DNA of 37,975 nucleotides from Cupriavidus basilensis. GTDB taxonomy: Bacteria > Pseudomonadota > Gammaproteobacteria > Burkholderiales > Burkholderiaceae. The notes beneath the pieces are model-generated. The model saw nothing but the letters and a program-made list of their open reading frames with translations. It made no database searches and had not been told where the DNA came from. Numbering within the stretch: the stretch's first letter is position 1; each line of letters starts with the position of its first letter. The stretch spans positions 1-37,975 of the forward strand of contig NZ_JARJLM010000515.1 of assembly GCF_029335485.1 (NCBI RefSeq). Reading direction: 5' to 3'. A program made the position numbers and the translations under genes. Positions 1-8,626 of this stretch are shown one piece after another.

Positions 1-260
1 GCTTTGCGGATTCGTGGTGGGCGCGTCAGTTCTGCCTGACTGCTGGCGCTACCGGCGCGAACCGCATCACCACTGCGGACGGCATTGGTTTTATTGTAGT
101 GCCCCTGATGGCAATGGCCCGTGGTGGTTCGCGCTTCTGCCGTTACCGGCGCGCATGGCCACTGCCTCTCGATCCTTGCTGGTTTCGTCGTGGGCTCGGT
201 GGCCCGGTTTGCATGTGCGCTCAGGGGGGTGGAGCGAATTCCCCGGCTTTGGACTTGCCC
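1..260. other. unassigned sequence at window start
   Basis: I see no gene here that I can support. One plus-strand frame ends in a stop at 37-39 and could be the last dozen codons of a gene entering from the left, but that is too short to judge. The other open frames continue far into the antisense strand of cphA and look like GC-rich shadow frames. Confidence 0.3.
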
Positions 261-297
261 CAAAAACAAGAAAGCCAGCCTCGTCGGCTGGCTTTCC
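261..297 (-). terminator. intrinsic terminator after cphA
   Basis: A perfect 10-bp stem (271-280 with 286-295, AAAGCCAGCC/GGCTGGCTTT) closes a 5-nt loop. Read on the minus strand it is followed by a T-rich run (CTTGTTTTTGG). It lies 28 bp beyond the cphA stop codon, so it most likely ends the two-gene cyanophycin transcript. Confidence 0.85.
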
Positions 298-322
298 TGC
301 ATGGCTGCTGCATTGCCTGGGA

Positions 323-2893
323 TCAGTCCCCGGCGATGCGTTGCGCGATATGCGCCAGCGCTTCTTCCACCTGGTCCACCAGGATCAGGCACAGGTCGTC
401 TGGCTGCAGATGCGACAGTGCGGTATCGATGGCGAGGAATTCCCCGCGGATCTCTTCTACCGCGCTGGCGCGGGTCGCGCCTTCCAGGCCTTCGCGCAGC
501 AAGGCCAGCACTTCGCCGTCTTCGCGCCCGCGCTGGCACTGGTCCTGGTACAGGATCACTTCGTCGAACACGCCGCCGAGGATTTCGGTCTGGCGGCGGA
601 TGTCGACGTCGCGGCGGTCGCCGGCGCCGCTGATGACCACGGAGCGGCGCTTGGCCGGCATGCCTTCGATGGCGTTGCACAGCGCCTGGATTGCGTCCGG
701 GTTGTGGCCGTAGTCGGCGATCACGGTCGCGCCCTTGTAGTCGAACACATTGAAGCGTCCGGGGGCCGTTGCCGCATCGTTGACGAAGGTGGCCAGGCCG
801 CGGCGGATCACTTCCCAGTCGATGCCCAGTGCCCATGCCGCGGCGACGGCGGACATGGCGTTCTCGACCTGGAAGCCAATGGTGCCGCCGCGCGTCAGCG
901 GGATGGCCGACAGCGCGATGCGCACCTGGTTCTCGCCCTCGGCGGCCACGATATGGCCATCTTCGACATAGACCACGCGCTTGCCCTGGGCGCAGTGCGT
1001 GGCCATCACCGGGTTGTTGAGGTCGGCCGCGAAGAAGGTCACGGCGCCGGGGCAGGCGTCGGCCATGCGCACTACCATGGGGTCGGCGGCATTGAGCACC
1101 GCCATGCCGTGCGGTGCCACGTTCTGCACGATGACGCTCTTGAGCACGGCGAGATCTTCCACCGTGCTGATGTAGGACAGGCCCAGGTGATCGCCTTCGC
1201 CCACATTGGTCACCACCGCCACGTCGCAGCGGTCGAAGGCCAGGCCTTCGCGCAGCAGGCCGCCGCGCGCGGTCTCGAATACGGCGGCGTCGACGTCGGG
1301 GTGCATCAGCACATTGCGCGCGCTGCGCGGGCCGCTGCAGTCGCCGGTGTCGATGCGTTCCCCCATGATGTAGACGCCGTCGGTGCCGGTCATGCCCATG
1401 CGCAGGCCGCTGGAGGCGAGCAGGTGGGTGATCAGCCGGACCGTGGTGGTCTTGCCATTGGTGCCGGAGACCGCCACCACCGGGATGCGGCCATCGTCGC
1501 CGTCGCCGAACATGGTGGAGATGATGGCCTCGCCCACCGCGCGGCCCTTGCCGTAGGAGGGCTGCAGGTGCATGCGCAGCCCCGGCGCTGCATTGACTTC
1601 GACGATGCCGCCGGCCTGTTCCTCGAACGGCTTGAGCACGGTTTCGCAGACCGCGTCGACGCCGCAGATGTCGAGACCGACCATTTGCGCGGCGGCCACG
1701 GCGCGTGCGGCCATTTCGGGATGCACGTCGTCGGTGACGTCGGTCGCGCTGCCGCCGGTGGACAGGTTGGCGTTGTTCCGCAGCACCACGCGGGTGCCCT
1801 TGGGCGGTACCGAATCCGCCGTCAGGTTCTGCTTGGCCAGCGTGGCCAGCGCGATATCGTCGAAGCGGATCTTGGTGAGCGAGGTGGCATGGCCTTCGCC
1901 GCGGCGCGGGTCGCGATTGACCTCTTCGACCAGTTCGCGCACGGTGTGCTTGCCGTCGCCGGTGACCTGGGGCGGGTCGCGGCGGGCCGCGGCCACCAGG
2001 TGCTTGCCGACCACCAGCAGGCGGAAGTCGTGGCCGGGGATGTAGCGTTCGACGATGACGTCGGAGCTGATCTCGGCGGCGACCTCATAGGCGGCGATCA
2101 CTTCCTCGCGGGTGCGGATGCGCACTGCCACGCCCTTGCCCTGGTTGCCGTCGCGCGGCTTGACCACGACCGGCGCATCGATTTCCTGAGCTGCAGCCCA
2201 GGCTTGCTCGGCGTCAGACACCGAGCGTCCCATCGGCACCGGCACGCCGGCGGCGTGCAGCAGCGTCTTGGTGAGTTCCTTGTCCTGCGCGATGGATTCC
2301 GAGACCGCGCTGGTCAGATCGGTTTCGGCAGCCTGGATGCGGCGTTGCTTGCTGCCCCAGCCAAACTGCACCATGCTGCCCTGTGTCAGGCGACGGTACG
2401 GAATGCCGCGCGCCACGCCAGCATAGACGATCGAGCCGGTGCTCGGCCCCAGGCGCACGTCTTCATCGAGTTCGCGCAGGCGATGCAGCGCATCGGCCAG
2501 GTCGAAGGGAACATCGTCGCGCGCGGCGCGGCACAGTGTGGCAGCCAGGTCCAGCGCGAGCCTGCCGACTTCTTCCTCGCTGTACTGCACCACCACCTGG
2601 TAGGTGCCGGGCTCGACGGTGGGTGCGGTGCGGCTGAAGCTGACCGGGCAGCCGGCTTCTGCCTGCAGGCGCATCGCGGCGCATTCGAGTGCGTGTGCCA
2701 GCGACACCACGCCTTCGTTGTCGTCGGGCCGCAGCGGCCCGACTTCGGGGAAGCGTGCGCGCAGGCGTTCCTCGAAGCCGGGCAGCTGGGCCAGGGTGTG
2801 GGCCTCATCGGAGCACGATACGATGGCTTCGATGGCGGTGTGGCGGCACCACAGGTTGGGGCCGCGCAGGGCGCGGATACGTGAGACTTCCAT
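323..2893 (-). CDS. cphA: cyanophycin synthetase with intact Mur-ligase-like domain
   Basis: An 856-residue enzyme of the CphA family, which makes the storage polymer multi-L-arginyl-poly-L-aspartate from Asp, Arg and ATP in the cytoplasm. The order is an N domain (about 1-160), an ATP-grasp domain (about 200-465, with PRDGNQGKG near 246-254 and EVNAAPGLRMHL near 432-443) and a Mur-ligase-like domain (P-loop GTNGKT 477-482, ETARGG 540-545, DHLG near 568, Lys585, DYGHNP). In this family ATP-grasp adds Asp and the Mur-like domain adds Arg. The N domain has H67-x-x-E70-C71 where the metal-site pattern is HxxEH. I start at 2893, not at the longer 2989 frame, because GGAAGG lies 12 nt upstream and the longer start would run into the preceding gene. 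It follows its paralogue by 20 bp, so the two are co-transcribed. The family is certain; the division of labour is inferred. Confidence 0.93.
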   Translation of the reverse strand: MEVSRIRALRGPNLWCRHTAIEAIVSCSDEAHTLAQLPGFEERLRARFPEVGPLRPDDNEGVVSLAHALECAAMRLQAEAGCPVSFSRTAPTVEPGTYQVVVQYSEEEVGRLALDLAATLCRAARDDVPFDLADALHRLRELDEDVRLGPSTGSIVYAGVARGIPYRRLTQGSMVQFGWGSKQRRIQAAETDLTSAVSESIAQDKELTKTLLHAAGVPVPMGRSVSDAEQAWAAAQEIDAPVVVKPRDGNQGKGVAVRIRTREEVIAAYEVAAEISSDVIVERYIPGHDFRLLVVGKHLVAAARRDPPQVTGDGKHTVRELVEEVNRDPRRGEGHATSLTKIRFDDIALATLAKQNLTADSVPPKGTRVVLRNNANLSTGGSATDVTDDVHPEMAARAVAAAQMVGLDICGVDAVCETVLKPFEEQAGGIVEVNAAPGLRMHLQPSYGKGRAVGEAIISTMFGDGDDGRIPVVAVSGTNGKTTTVRLITHLLASSGLRMGMTGTDGVYIMGERIDTGDCSGPRSARNVLMHPDVDAAVFETARGGLLREGLAFDRCDVAVVTNVGEGDHLGLSYISTVEDLAVLKSVIVQNVAPHGMAVLNAADPMVVRMADACPGAVTFFAADLNNPVMATHCAQGKRVVYVEDGHIVAAEGENQVRIALSAIPLTRGGTIGFQVENAMSAVAAAWALGIDWEVIRRGLATFVNDAATAPGRFNVFDYKGATVIADYGHNPDAIQALCNAIEGMPAKRRSVVISGAGDRRDVDIRRQTEILGGVFDEVILYQDQCQRGREDGEVLALLREGLEGATRASAVEEIRGEFLAIDTALSHLQPDDLCLILVDQVEEALAHIAQRIAGD

Positions 2894-2913
2894 GAAATCG
2901 GTTTCCTTCCGGA

Positions 2914-5550
2914 TCAGGCGCGGCGGCCCGGTTGGCCCATCCACTGGTGCACCTGGTCGATCGTCGGCAGGGTCGTGGCTTCGTCGCATTGCAGGACCAG
3001 CAGGTCGCCGGCCACCACTTGCGCGAGGGCAGCCTCGATGGCCTGGCGGCGCGTGCCTTCGTCGATGATCTTGGTCACGCGGCGGCCTTCGTAAAGGCCC
3101 TGCTTGAGCAGCGCGCGCGCCTCGGCATCAGGCAAGGCACGTTCGACCGAACGGTCCTCGCACAGGAAGACGCGGTCGAAGGCGGCGCCCAGCACCTTGC
3201 CCTGCTTGACCATGTCTTCGTCGCGTCGCTGCGCGCCGGCGCCGTACACCACCACGCGCCGCTCGCTGGGGAAGCGGTCCAGCGATGCCACCAGCGCTTC
3301 CAGCGCGGGGGCATTGTGGGCGTCGTCGATAACCACGGTGGCGCCGTTGCGCTCGAACAGCGTGAAGCGGCCCGGCACATCCACTTGGCCCACGTCGAAG
3401 GTCACCACGCCGGCACGGATGAGGTCGTTGGAGATGCCCAGCGCCCAGCCGGTGGCGACAGCCGCCAGCACGTTCTCGACCTGGAAGGCCACGCGGCCGG
3501 CATAGGTAAGGGGGATCGCGGCCACGTCGGCCAGCGGCGTCTCGCGGCTGCCGGTGGCGAGCACCACCTTGCCGTCGCGCAGGTAGACCGCGCGGCGGCC
3601 GGCGGCGCGATGCGCGGCAATGGCGGGCAGGTCCGCCGACAAGCCGAAGAAGATCACGTCGCCGTCGCACAGCTCGGCCATCTCGACCACCAGCGGGTCG
3701 CGCGCGTTGAGCACCGCGACGCCGCCGTCCAGTACCACGTCGACTTGCGTACGCAGCACGTTGTACATCTTCTCGACTTCCTCGACGTAGTACTGGCCGA
3801 GATGGTCGGGCACGTCGATATTGGTCACCACGCCGACCTGGCAGCGGTCGTAGGCGAGGCCTTCGGAGAGGATGGCGCCGCTATCGTTCTCGAACACGGC
3901 GGCATCGACCGCGCGGTTCATCAGGATGCGGTGAGCCGCGTCCCAGTTGGCGCGGTCGCCGCCCTGCACCCGGCGGCGGTCCAGGTAGAGGCCGTCGCTG
4001 CAAGCCAGGCCGGTATGCTTGCCGGACAGTTGCAGCAGGCGCGCCACCAGCTTGGCCACCACGGTCTTGCCGTTGGTGCCGGTGATGCCCACCACCGGGA
4101 TGCGGCCGTTGTCGTCGCCTTCGCCCGCGGGGAACAGGTGATCGACGATGGCGCGGCCCACCGGGCGGGCTTCGCCGTTGGAGGGCTTCAGGTGCATCAG
4201 CAGGCCGGGGCCGGCATTGACCTCGACGAGGGCGCCGCGCTGCTCGGCGAGCGGGCGCGAGATGTCCTGCGCCACCAGGTCGACCCCGGCGATGTCCAGG
4301 CCCACCACGCGGGCGGCCAGCGAAGCGTGCGCGGCCACGCTGGGATGCACGCGGTCGGTCACGTCGAAGGCGACATTGCCGTTGCGCTGTATCAGCACAT
4401 GCTTGCCTTCGGGCGGCACGGAAAGCGCGTCGAGGCCCTGGCGCTTGAGTTCGAGGCGCGCGGCCGAATCCAGCCGCACTTTGTTGAGCGGGTGGTCTTC
4501 GGTGCTGCCGCGGCGCGGGTCGGAATTGATCTGCGACTCGATCAGTTCCTCGATGGTCGACTTGCCGTCGCCGCTCACGCTGGCGGTCTCGCCCATGGCG
4601 GCGGCCACCAGGCGGCCGCCCACTACCAGCAGGCGGTGTTCGTTGCCCAGCACGAAGCGTTCGACGATGACGCCGCTGCCTTCGTCGATGGCCACGCCAT
4701 AGGCGGTCTCGACTTCCTCGCGGGTGGTCAGGTTGGTGAATACGCCACGGCCGTGGTTGCCGTCGTAGGGCTTGACGACCACCGGCAGGCCGATGTCCTC
4801 GGCGGCGTCCCAGGCGTCGGCGGCGCTTTCGACCATCCGGCCTTCGGGTACGGGCACGCCGCAGGATTCCAGCAGGCTCTTGGTCAGGTCCTTGTCGCGC
4901 GAGATGCTCTCGGCGATGGCGGCGGTGCGGTCGGTCTCGGCGGTCCAGATGCGGCGCTGGCGGCTGCCATAGCCAAGCTGCACCAGGTTGCCCTCCGACA
5001 GGCGCAGCGCGGGGATGCCGCGGTCGTCGGCGGCGTCGACGATGCAGGCGGTGCTCGGACCCAGGCAGTGCTTGTCCACCAGGCGGCGCAGATGCTCCAC
5101 CGTCTCCTGGACGTCGTAGGGGCGGTCCTCGATGGCGGCCATCACCAGGTCGCGGGCGGCGAACAGGGCGGCGCGAGTGACGTCCTCGTGCCAGGCCCGC
5201 ACGATCACCTTGTAGACGCCGCGGATCGGTGTCTCCCGTGCCTTGCCGAAACCGCCGGGCATGCCGGCCAGGTTCTGCAGCTCAAGCGTAACGTGTTCCA
5301 GGATATGGCCCGGCCAGGTGCCTTCCTTGAGCCGCTGCAGGAAGCCGCCGCGCTCACCGATGCTGCAGCGATGCTCGATCAGCGAGGGCAGCCATGCCGA
5401 CAGGCGCTCGTAGAACCCCGGAATCTTGTTGGAGGGAAAATCCTCCAGTTCCCCGATATCGACCCACGCCTCCAGCACAGGCCGATATGTCCACATATTC
5501 GGGCCGCGCAGCGACATGACATCGAAAATCTCAATGTCCTTCTTTTTCAT
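2914..5550 (-). CDS. cphA': second cyanophycin synthetase paralogue (CphA'), Mur domain degenerate
   Basis: An 878-residue CphA-family protein and first gene of the two-gene transcript. The N domain is canonical, with H82-I-L-E85-H86 followed by VTLELQNLAGMPGGFG. In characterised CphA enzymes this HxxEH site is a metallohydrolase that trims polymer into primers. The ATP-grasp domain (about 210-470) keeps YDGNHGRG but has GPGLLMHL where the paralogue has APGLRMHL. The Mur-like domain keeps the P-loop GTNGKT (491-496) and a DHLG motif. Other signatures differ: ETARGGLLR is replaced by ENDSGAILS (554-562), the active-site Lys by Tyr596, and the GPxSA stretch by NWDAA. Arginine ligation may therefore be weak or absent. 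The start at 5550 has no clear Shine-Dalgarno sequence; Met12 (MSLRGPN) is an alternative. The name cphA' follows Cupriavidus usage and is tentative. Confidence 0.9.
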   Translation of the reverse strand: MKKKDIEIFDVMSLRGPNMWTYRPVLEAWVDIGELEDFPSNKIPGFYERLSAWLPSLIEHRCSIGERGGFLQRLKEGTWPGHILEHVTLELQNLAGMPGGFGKARETPIRGVYKVIVRAWHEDVTRAALFAARDLVMAAIEDRPYDVQETVEHLRRLVDKHCLGPSTACIVDAADDRGIPALRLSEGNLVQLGYGSRQRRIWTAETDRTAAIAESISRDKDLTKSLLESCGVPVPEGRMVESAADAWDAAEDIGLPVVVKPYDGNHGRGVFTNLTTREEVETAYGVAIDEGSGVIVERFVLGNEHRLLVVGGRLVAAAMGETASVSGDGKSTIEELIESQINSDPRRGSTEDHPLNKVRLDSAARLELKRQGLDALSVPPEGKHVLIQRNGNVAFDVTDRVHPSVAAHASLAARVVGLDIAGVDLVAQDISRPLAEQRGALVEVNAGPGLLMHLKPSNGEARPVGRAIVDHLFPAGEGDDNGRIPVVGITGTNGKTVVAKLVARLLQLSGKHTGLACSDGLYLDRRRVQGGDRANWDAAHRILMNRAVDAAVFENDSGAILSEGLAYDRCQVGVVTNIDVPDHLGQYYVEEVEKMYNVLRTQVDVVLDGGVAVLNARDPLVVEMAELCDGDVIFFGLSADLPAIAAHRAAGRRAVYLRDGKVVLATGSRETPLADVAAIPLTYAGRVAFQVENVLAAVATGWALGISNDLIRAGVVTFDVGQVDVPGRFTLFERNGATVVIDDAHNAPALEALVASLDRFPSERRVVVYGAGAQRRDEDMVKQGKVLGAAFDRVFLCEDRSVERALPDAEARALLKQGLYEGRRVTKIIDEGTRRQAIEAALAQVVAGDLLVLQCDEATTLPTIDQVHQWMGQPGRRA

Positions 5551-5604
5551 TGATTTAGCTTGAGGCAGTGGGCGAGTGCCCGAGAAATAGAAGCCTAACC
5601 TTTC

Positions 5605-5616
5605 AGTAACGTTACT
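5605..5616. promoter_or_regulatory. 12-bp perfect palindrome in the divergent cphA'/ABC region
   Basis: AGTAACGTTACT is a perfect palindrome 55 bp upstream of the cphA' start and 174 bp upstream of the ABC gene, inside the 239-bp shared promoter region. An AACGTT core in a longer palindrome is typical of LacI-family operators, but no regulator gene is adjacent. Nearby are TTGATCAA (5638-5645) and a -10-like TATACT (5694-5699) facing the ABC gene, without a good -35. The regulatory role is inferred. Confidence 0.4.
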
Positions 5617-5789
5617 ACGGTCAGCCGGTTGACTTTCTTGATCAAAAAGCGATTGTGCAGTGCATCAGGGACGCCCGTGTGTTTGGCCTTATGTATACTG
5701 CGGGCAAATTGGCGGGCCGCCATGGCGCGCCCGCACTAAATTGTTTCAAGTTATGTCCATACCAAGGGACGCAGCATGCATTGCCAACG

Positions 5790-8102
5790 ATGACCCAACC
5801 TTCCTTGCCCGTGATTGACAGCAACGCCACGAACGAGCCGTGGCGTAATGAACTCGGCACCCGCCTGCTTCCTGGCGAGGCCGTTCTGGCCTGGCTGGGA
5901 GTGGACCTCGACGCGAAGCTGCATTTTACCCAAGGCTGGGTACTTGTGACGGATCGTCGCTTGCTGGCGCGCATGCCCGGACAAAACGACTGGCAGCAAT
6001 GGGCGATCCAGCCCGGATTATCGCTGCTTCACGCCGATCACGCGGGGGTCGGCACGCTCGAACTGCAAGAGAGTGGGCGATTGCTGTCCAGCTGGCGCTA
6101 CACGCTGGGCCACAATCCGGCCGCGCTGCGCCTGATCGACCAGTTCCATGCCCAGCGCGACCTGTCGGGTTCGGGGCGGGGCGGACTGGCCGGCGACGAG
6201 GCCGAAGCGGTCTGCCCGACCTGCAAGGCGCCGCTGCCCCCGGACGACGACCAGTGCCCGCAATGCAGCCGCGACCTGGAGACCCCGCCTTCGACCTGGG
6301 CGCTGCTGCGCCTGTGGCGCTTTGCCAGGCCGTATCGCTTCCAGTTGCTCGCGGGCTTCTTGCTGACGTTGCTGTCCACCGCCGCCACCCTGGTGCCGCC
6401 GTACCTGACCATGCCGCTGATGGACAAGGTGCTGATCCCCTATCAGAACGGTATGCCGATCGACTACGGCCGGGTCAATCTGTACCTGGCCGGGCTGCTG
6501 GGCGCCGCGCTGGTGGCCTGGAGCCTGGGCTGGGCACGTACCTACCTGCTGGCGCGGGTGTCGGAGCGCATCGGCGCCGACCTGCGCACCACCACCTACG
6601 AGCACCTGCTGCGGCTATCGCTGGAGTACTTCGGCGGCAAGCGCACCGGCGACCTGATGGCCCGCATCGGCTCGGAAAGCGACCGCATCTGCGTGTTTCT
6701 GTCGCTACATTTGCTGGATTTCGCCACCGACGTGCTGATGATCGTCATGACGGCCGGCATCCTGATTTCCATCAACCCGTGGCTGGCGCTGGTGACGCTG
6801 GTGCCGCTGCCGTTCATTGCATGGATGATCCACCTGGTGCGCGACCGCCTGCGCCATGGCTTCGAGAAGATCGACCGGATCTGGTCGGAAATCACCAACG
6901 TGCTGGCGGATACCATTCCCGGCATCCGGGTGGTCAAGGCCTTCGCCCAGGAAAAGCGCGAGGTCGAGCGCTTCCGCGAGGCCAACCGGCACAACCTGGC
7001 GATCAACGACCGCGTCAATGCCGTATGGTCGCTGTTCACGCCGACCGTCACGCTGCTGACCGAGATTGGCTTGCTGGTGGTGTGGATCTTCGGTATCTGG
7101 CAGGTCTCGCAAAACGCGATCACGGTTGGCGTGCTGGTGGCCTTCCTGACCTACATCAGCCGTTTCTACACGCGGCTGGATTCGATGAGCCGCATTGTCT
7201 CCGTGACGCAGAAGGCCGCCGCCGGCGCCAAGCGCATCTTCGATATCCTGGACCACGTATCGAGCGTGCCGGAGCCGGTGCGCCCGACCCACCTGGAGCG
7301 CGTCGAGGGTGCCATCGAACTGCGCGACCTCGGTTTCCGTTACGGCAACCGCGCCGTGATCCGCGGGCTCAACCTGTCGATCGCGCCGGGCGAGATGATC
7401 GGCCTGGTGGGCCACAGCGGCTCGGGCAAGAGCACGCTGGTCAACCTGATCTGCCGCTTCTACGACGTCTCCGAAGGCGCGATCCGCCTCGATGGCGTCG
7501 ATATCCGCTCGCTGCCGGTCTCGGAATTCCGCAGCCATATCGGGCTGGTGCTGCAGGAGCCCTTCCTGTTCTTCGGCACGATCGCCGAGAACATCGCCTA
7601 CGGCAAGCCCGGCGCCACGCGCGAGGACATCGTCGCCGCCGCGCGCGCCGCCCACGCGCACGAATTCATCCTGCGCCTGCCCCATGGCTACGATTCGCTG
7701 GTGGGCGAGCGCGGCCAGGCCCTTTCCGGCGGCGAGCGCCAGCGTATCTCGATCGCCCGCGCGCTGCTGATCAACCCGCGCATCCTGATCATGGACGAAG
7801 CCACGTCCTCCGTCGACACGGCCACCGAGAAGGAAATCCAGAAGGCGCTCGACAACCTGGTGCAGGGCCGCACCACCATCGCCATTGCGCACCGGCTGTC
7901 CACGCTGCGCAAGGCGGATCGCCTGGTGGTGATGGACCGCGGGCAGATCGTCGAGGTGGGCGGGCATGAAGAACTGCTGGCGCGCGAAGGCCACTACTAC
8001 AAGCTCTACCAGGCGCAGGCCCGCAACGTCGACACCGATGCCGACGAAGATATCGACGCCGCCGAAGCGGTCAACGTGCCATCAGTGCCATCAGTGCAAT
8101 AA
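5790..8102 (+). CDS. cyanophycin-locus ABC transporter, fused membrane and ATPase domains
   Basis: A 770-residue exporter-type ABC half-transporter. Residues 1-125 form a soluble domain with a PGE-VLAW ... LVTDRRLLAR pattern that looks like a bacterial PH-like domain. Next is a zinc ribbon with Cys142, Cys145, Cys156 and Cys159, then a type-I exporter membrane domain (about 175-475) and a nucleotide-binding domain. That domain has Walker A GHSGSGKST (541-549), signature LSGGERQR (645-652) and Walker B ILIMDEA (D669, E670). It should work as a dimer in the inner membrane; the substrate is unknown. I start at 5790 because the residues encoded upstream lack family character; AAGGGA lies 20 nt upstream, so the start is not firm. 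It is divergent from cphA' and 14 bp from the DUF1854 gene. Transporters of this type with DUF1854 partners are known beside cyanophycin genes, but their role is not established. Confidence 0.88.
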   Translation: MTQPSLPVIDSNATNEPWRNELGTRLLPGEAVLAWLGVDLDAKLHFTQGWVLVTDRRLLARMPGQNDWQQWAIQPGLSLLHADHAGVGTLELQESGRLLSSWRYTLGHNPAALRLIDQFHAQRDLSGSGRGGLAGDEAEAVCPTCKAPLPPDDDQCPQCSRDLETPPSTWALLRLWRFARPYRFQLLAGFLLTLLSTAATLVPPYLTMPLMDKVLIPYQNGMPIDYGRVNLYLAGLLGAALVAWSLGWARTYLLARVSERIGADLRTTTYEHLLRLSLEYFGGKRTGDLMARIGSESDRICVFLSLHLLDFATDVLMIVMTAGILISINPWLALVTLVPLPFIAWMIHLVRDRLRHGFEKIDRIWSEITNVLADTIPGIRVVKAFAQEKREVERFREANRHNLAINDRVNAVWSLFTPTVTLLTEIGLLVVWIFGIWQVSQNAITVGVLVAFLTYISRFYTRLDSMSRIVSVTQKAAAGAKRIFDILDHVSSVPEPVRPTHLERVEGAIELRDLGFRYGNRAVIRGLNLSIAPGEMIGLVGHSGSGKSTLVNLICRFYDVSEGAIRLDGVDIRSLPVSEFRSHIGLVLQEPFLFFGTIAENIAYGKPGATREDIVAAARAAHAHEFILRLPHGYDSLVGERGQALSGGERQRISIARALLINPRILIMDEATSSVDTATEKEIQKALDNLVQGRTTIAIAHRLSTLRKADRLVVMDRGQIVEVGGHEELLAREGHYYKLYQAQARNVDTDADEDIDAAEAVNVPSVPSVQ

Positions 8103-8116
8103 GGAAGGCGGCCCCT

Positions 8117-8590
8117 ATGCAGCAAGCAGCCAATTTCAAGCTTCACCGCAATGCCCTCGGGCGGCTCGTGATGACCACCGCGGACGGCCTCGTCCACGAG
8201 GGCGTGGTGCCCGTACGCGCGTTCCCTATCGCAGCGCCCGACGATGGCATCGGCATGATCAGCGCCGATGGCCGTGAACTGGCCTGGCTGCCGCGGCTGG
8301 ACCAGCTGCCCGCAGCCTTGCGCGAGGCCATCGAAGCCGAACTCGCCAGCCGCGAGTTCATGCCGGAGATCCGGCGCATCCGCTCGGTATCGACCTTCGC
8401 CACCCCCAGTACCTGGGAGGTGGAGACCGATCGCGGCATCACTTCCCTGGTGCTGCGCGGAGAGGAAGACATCCGCCGCCTGGCCGGTTCCACGCTGCTG
8501 ATCTCGGACAGCCACGGCATTCACTACCTGGTGCGCAACCTGCCGGGCCTCGACAAGGCCAGCCGCAAGCTGCTCGACCGCTTTCTTTGA
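8117..8590 (+). CDS. DUF1854 family protein, cyanophycin-associated
   Basis: A 157-residue soluble protein without signal peptide or membrane segment. It matches my recollection of the DUF1854 family: an N-terminal FKLHRNALGRLVMTT strand region, then PVRAFPIAAPDDGIGMISADGRELAWL, a WEVETDRG segment near the middle and a C-terminal LISDSHGIHYLVRNLPGLD. A good ribosome-binding site (GGAAGG at 8103-8108) lies 8 nt before the ATG. The gene starts 14 bp after the ABC transporter gene, so the two are co-transcribed and probably work together. The biochemical function is unknown. The link to cyanophycin rests on its place opposite the cphA pair. Confidence 0.85.
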   Translation: MQQAANFKLHRNALGRLVMTTADGLVHEGVVPVRAFPIAAPDDGIGMISADGRELAWLPRLDQLPAALREAIEAELASREFMPEIRRIRSVSTFATPSTWEVETDRGITSLVLRGEEDIRRLAGSTLLISDSHGIHYLVRNLPGLDKASRKLLDRFL

Positions 8591-8626
8591 GTCGCCGCGC
8601 CTGCTCCGGGCACGGCGGGCCGCACA

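Noticed and set aside
14-5553. Very long plus-strand open frames opposite both cphA genes
   Set aside because: They mirror the codon pattern of the cphA genes, are rich in His, Ala and Gly with no family signature, and lack ribosome-binding sites. This is normal for GC-rich coding DNA.
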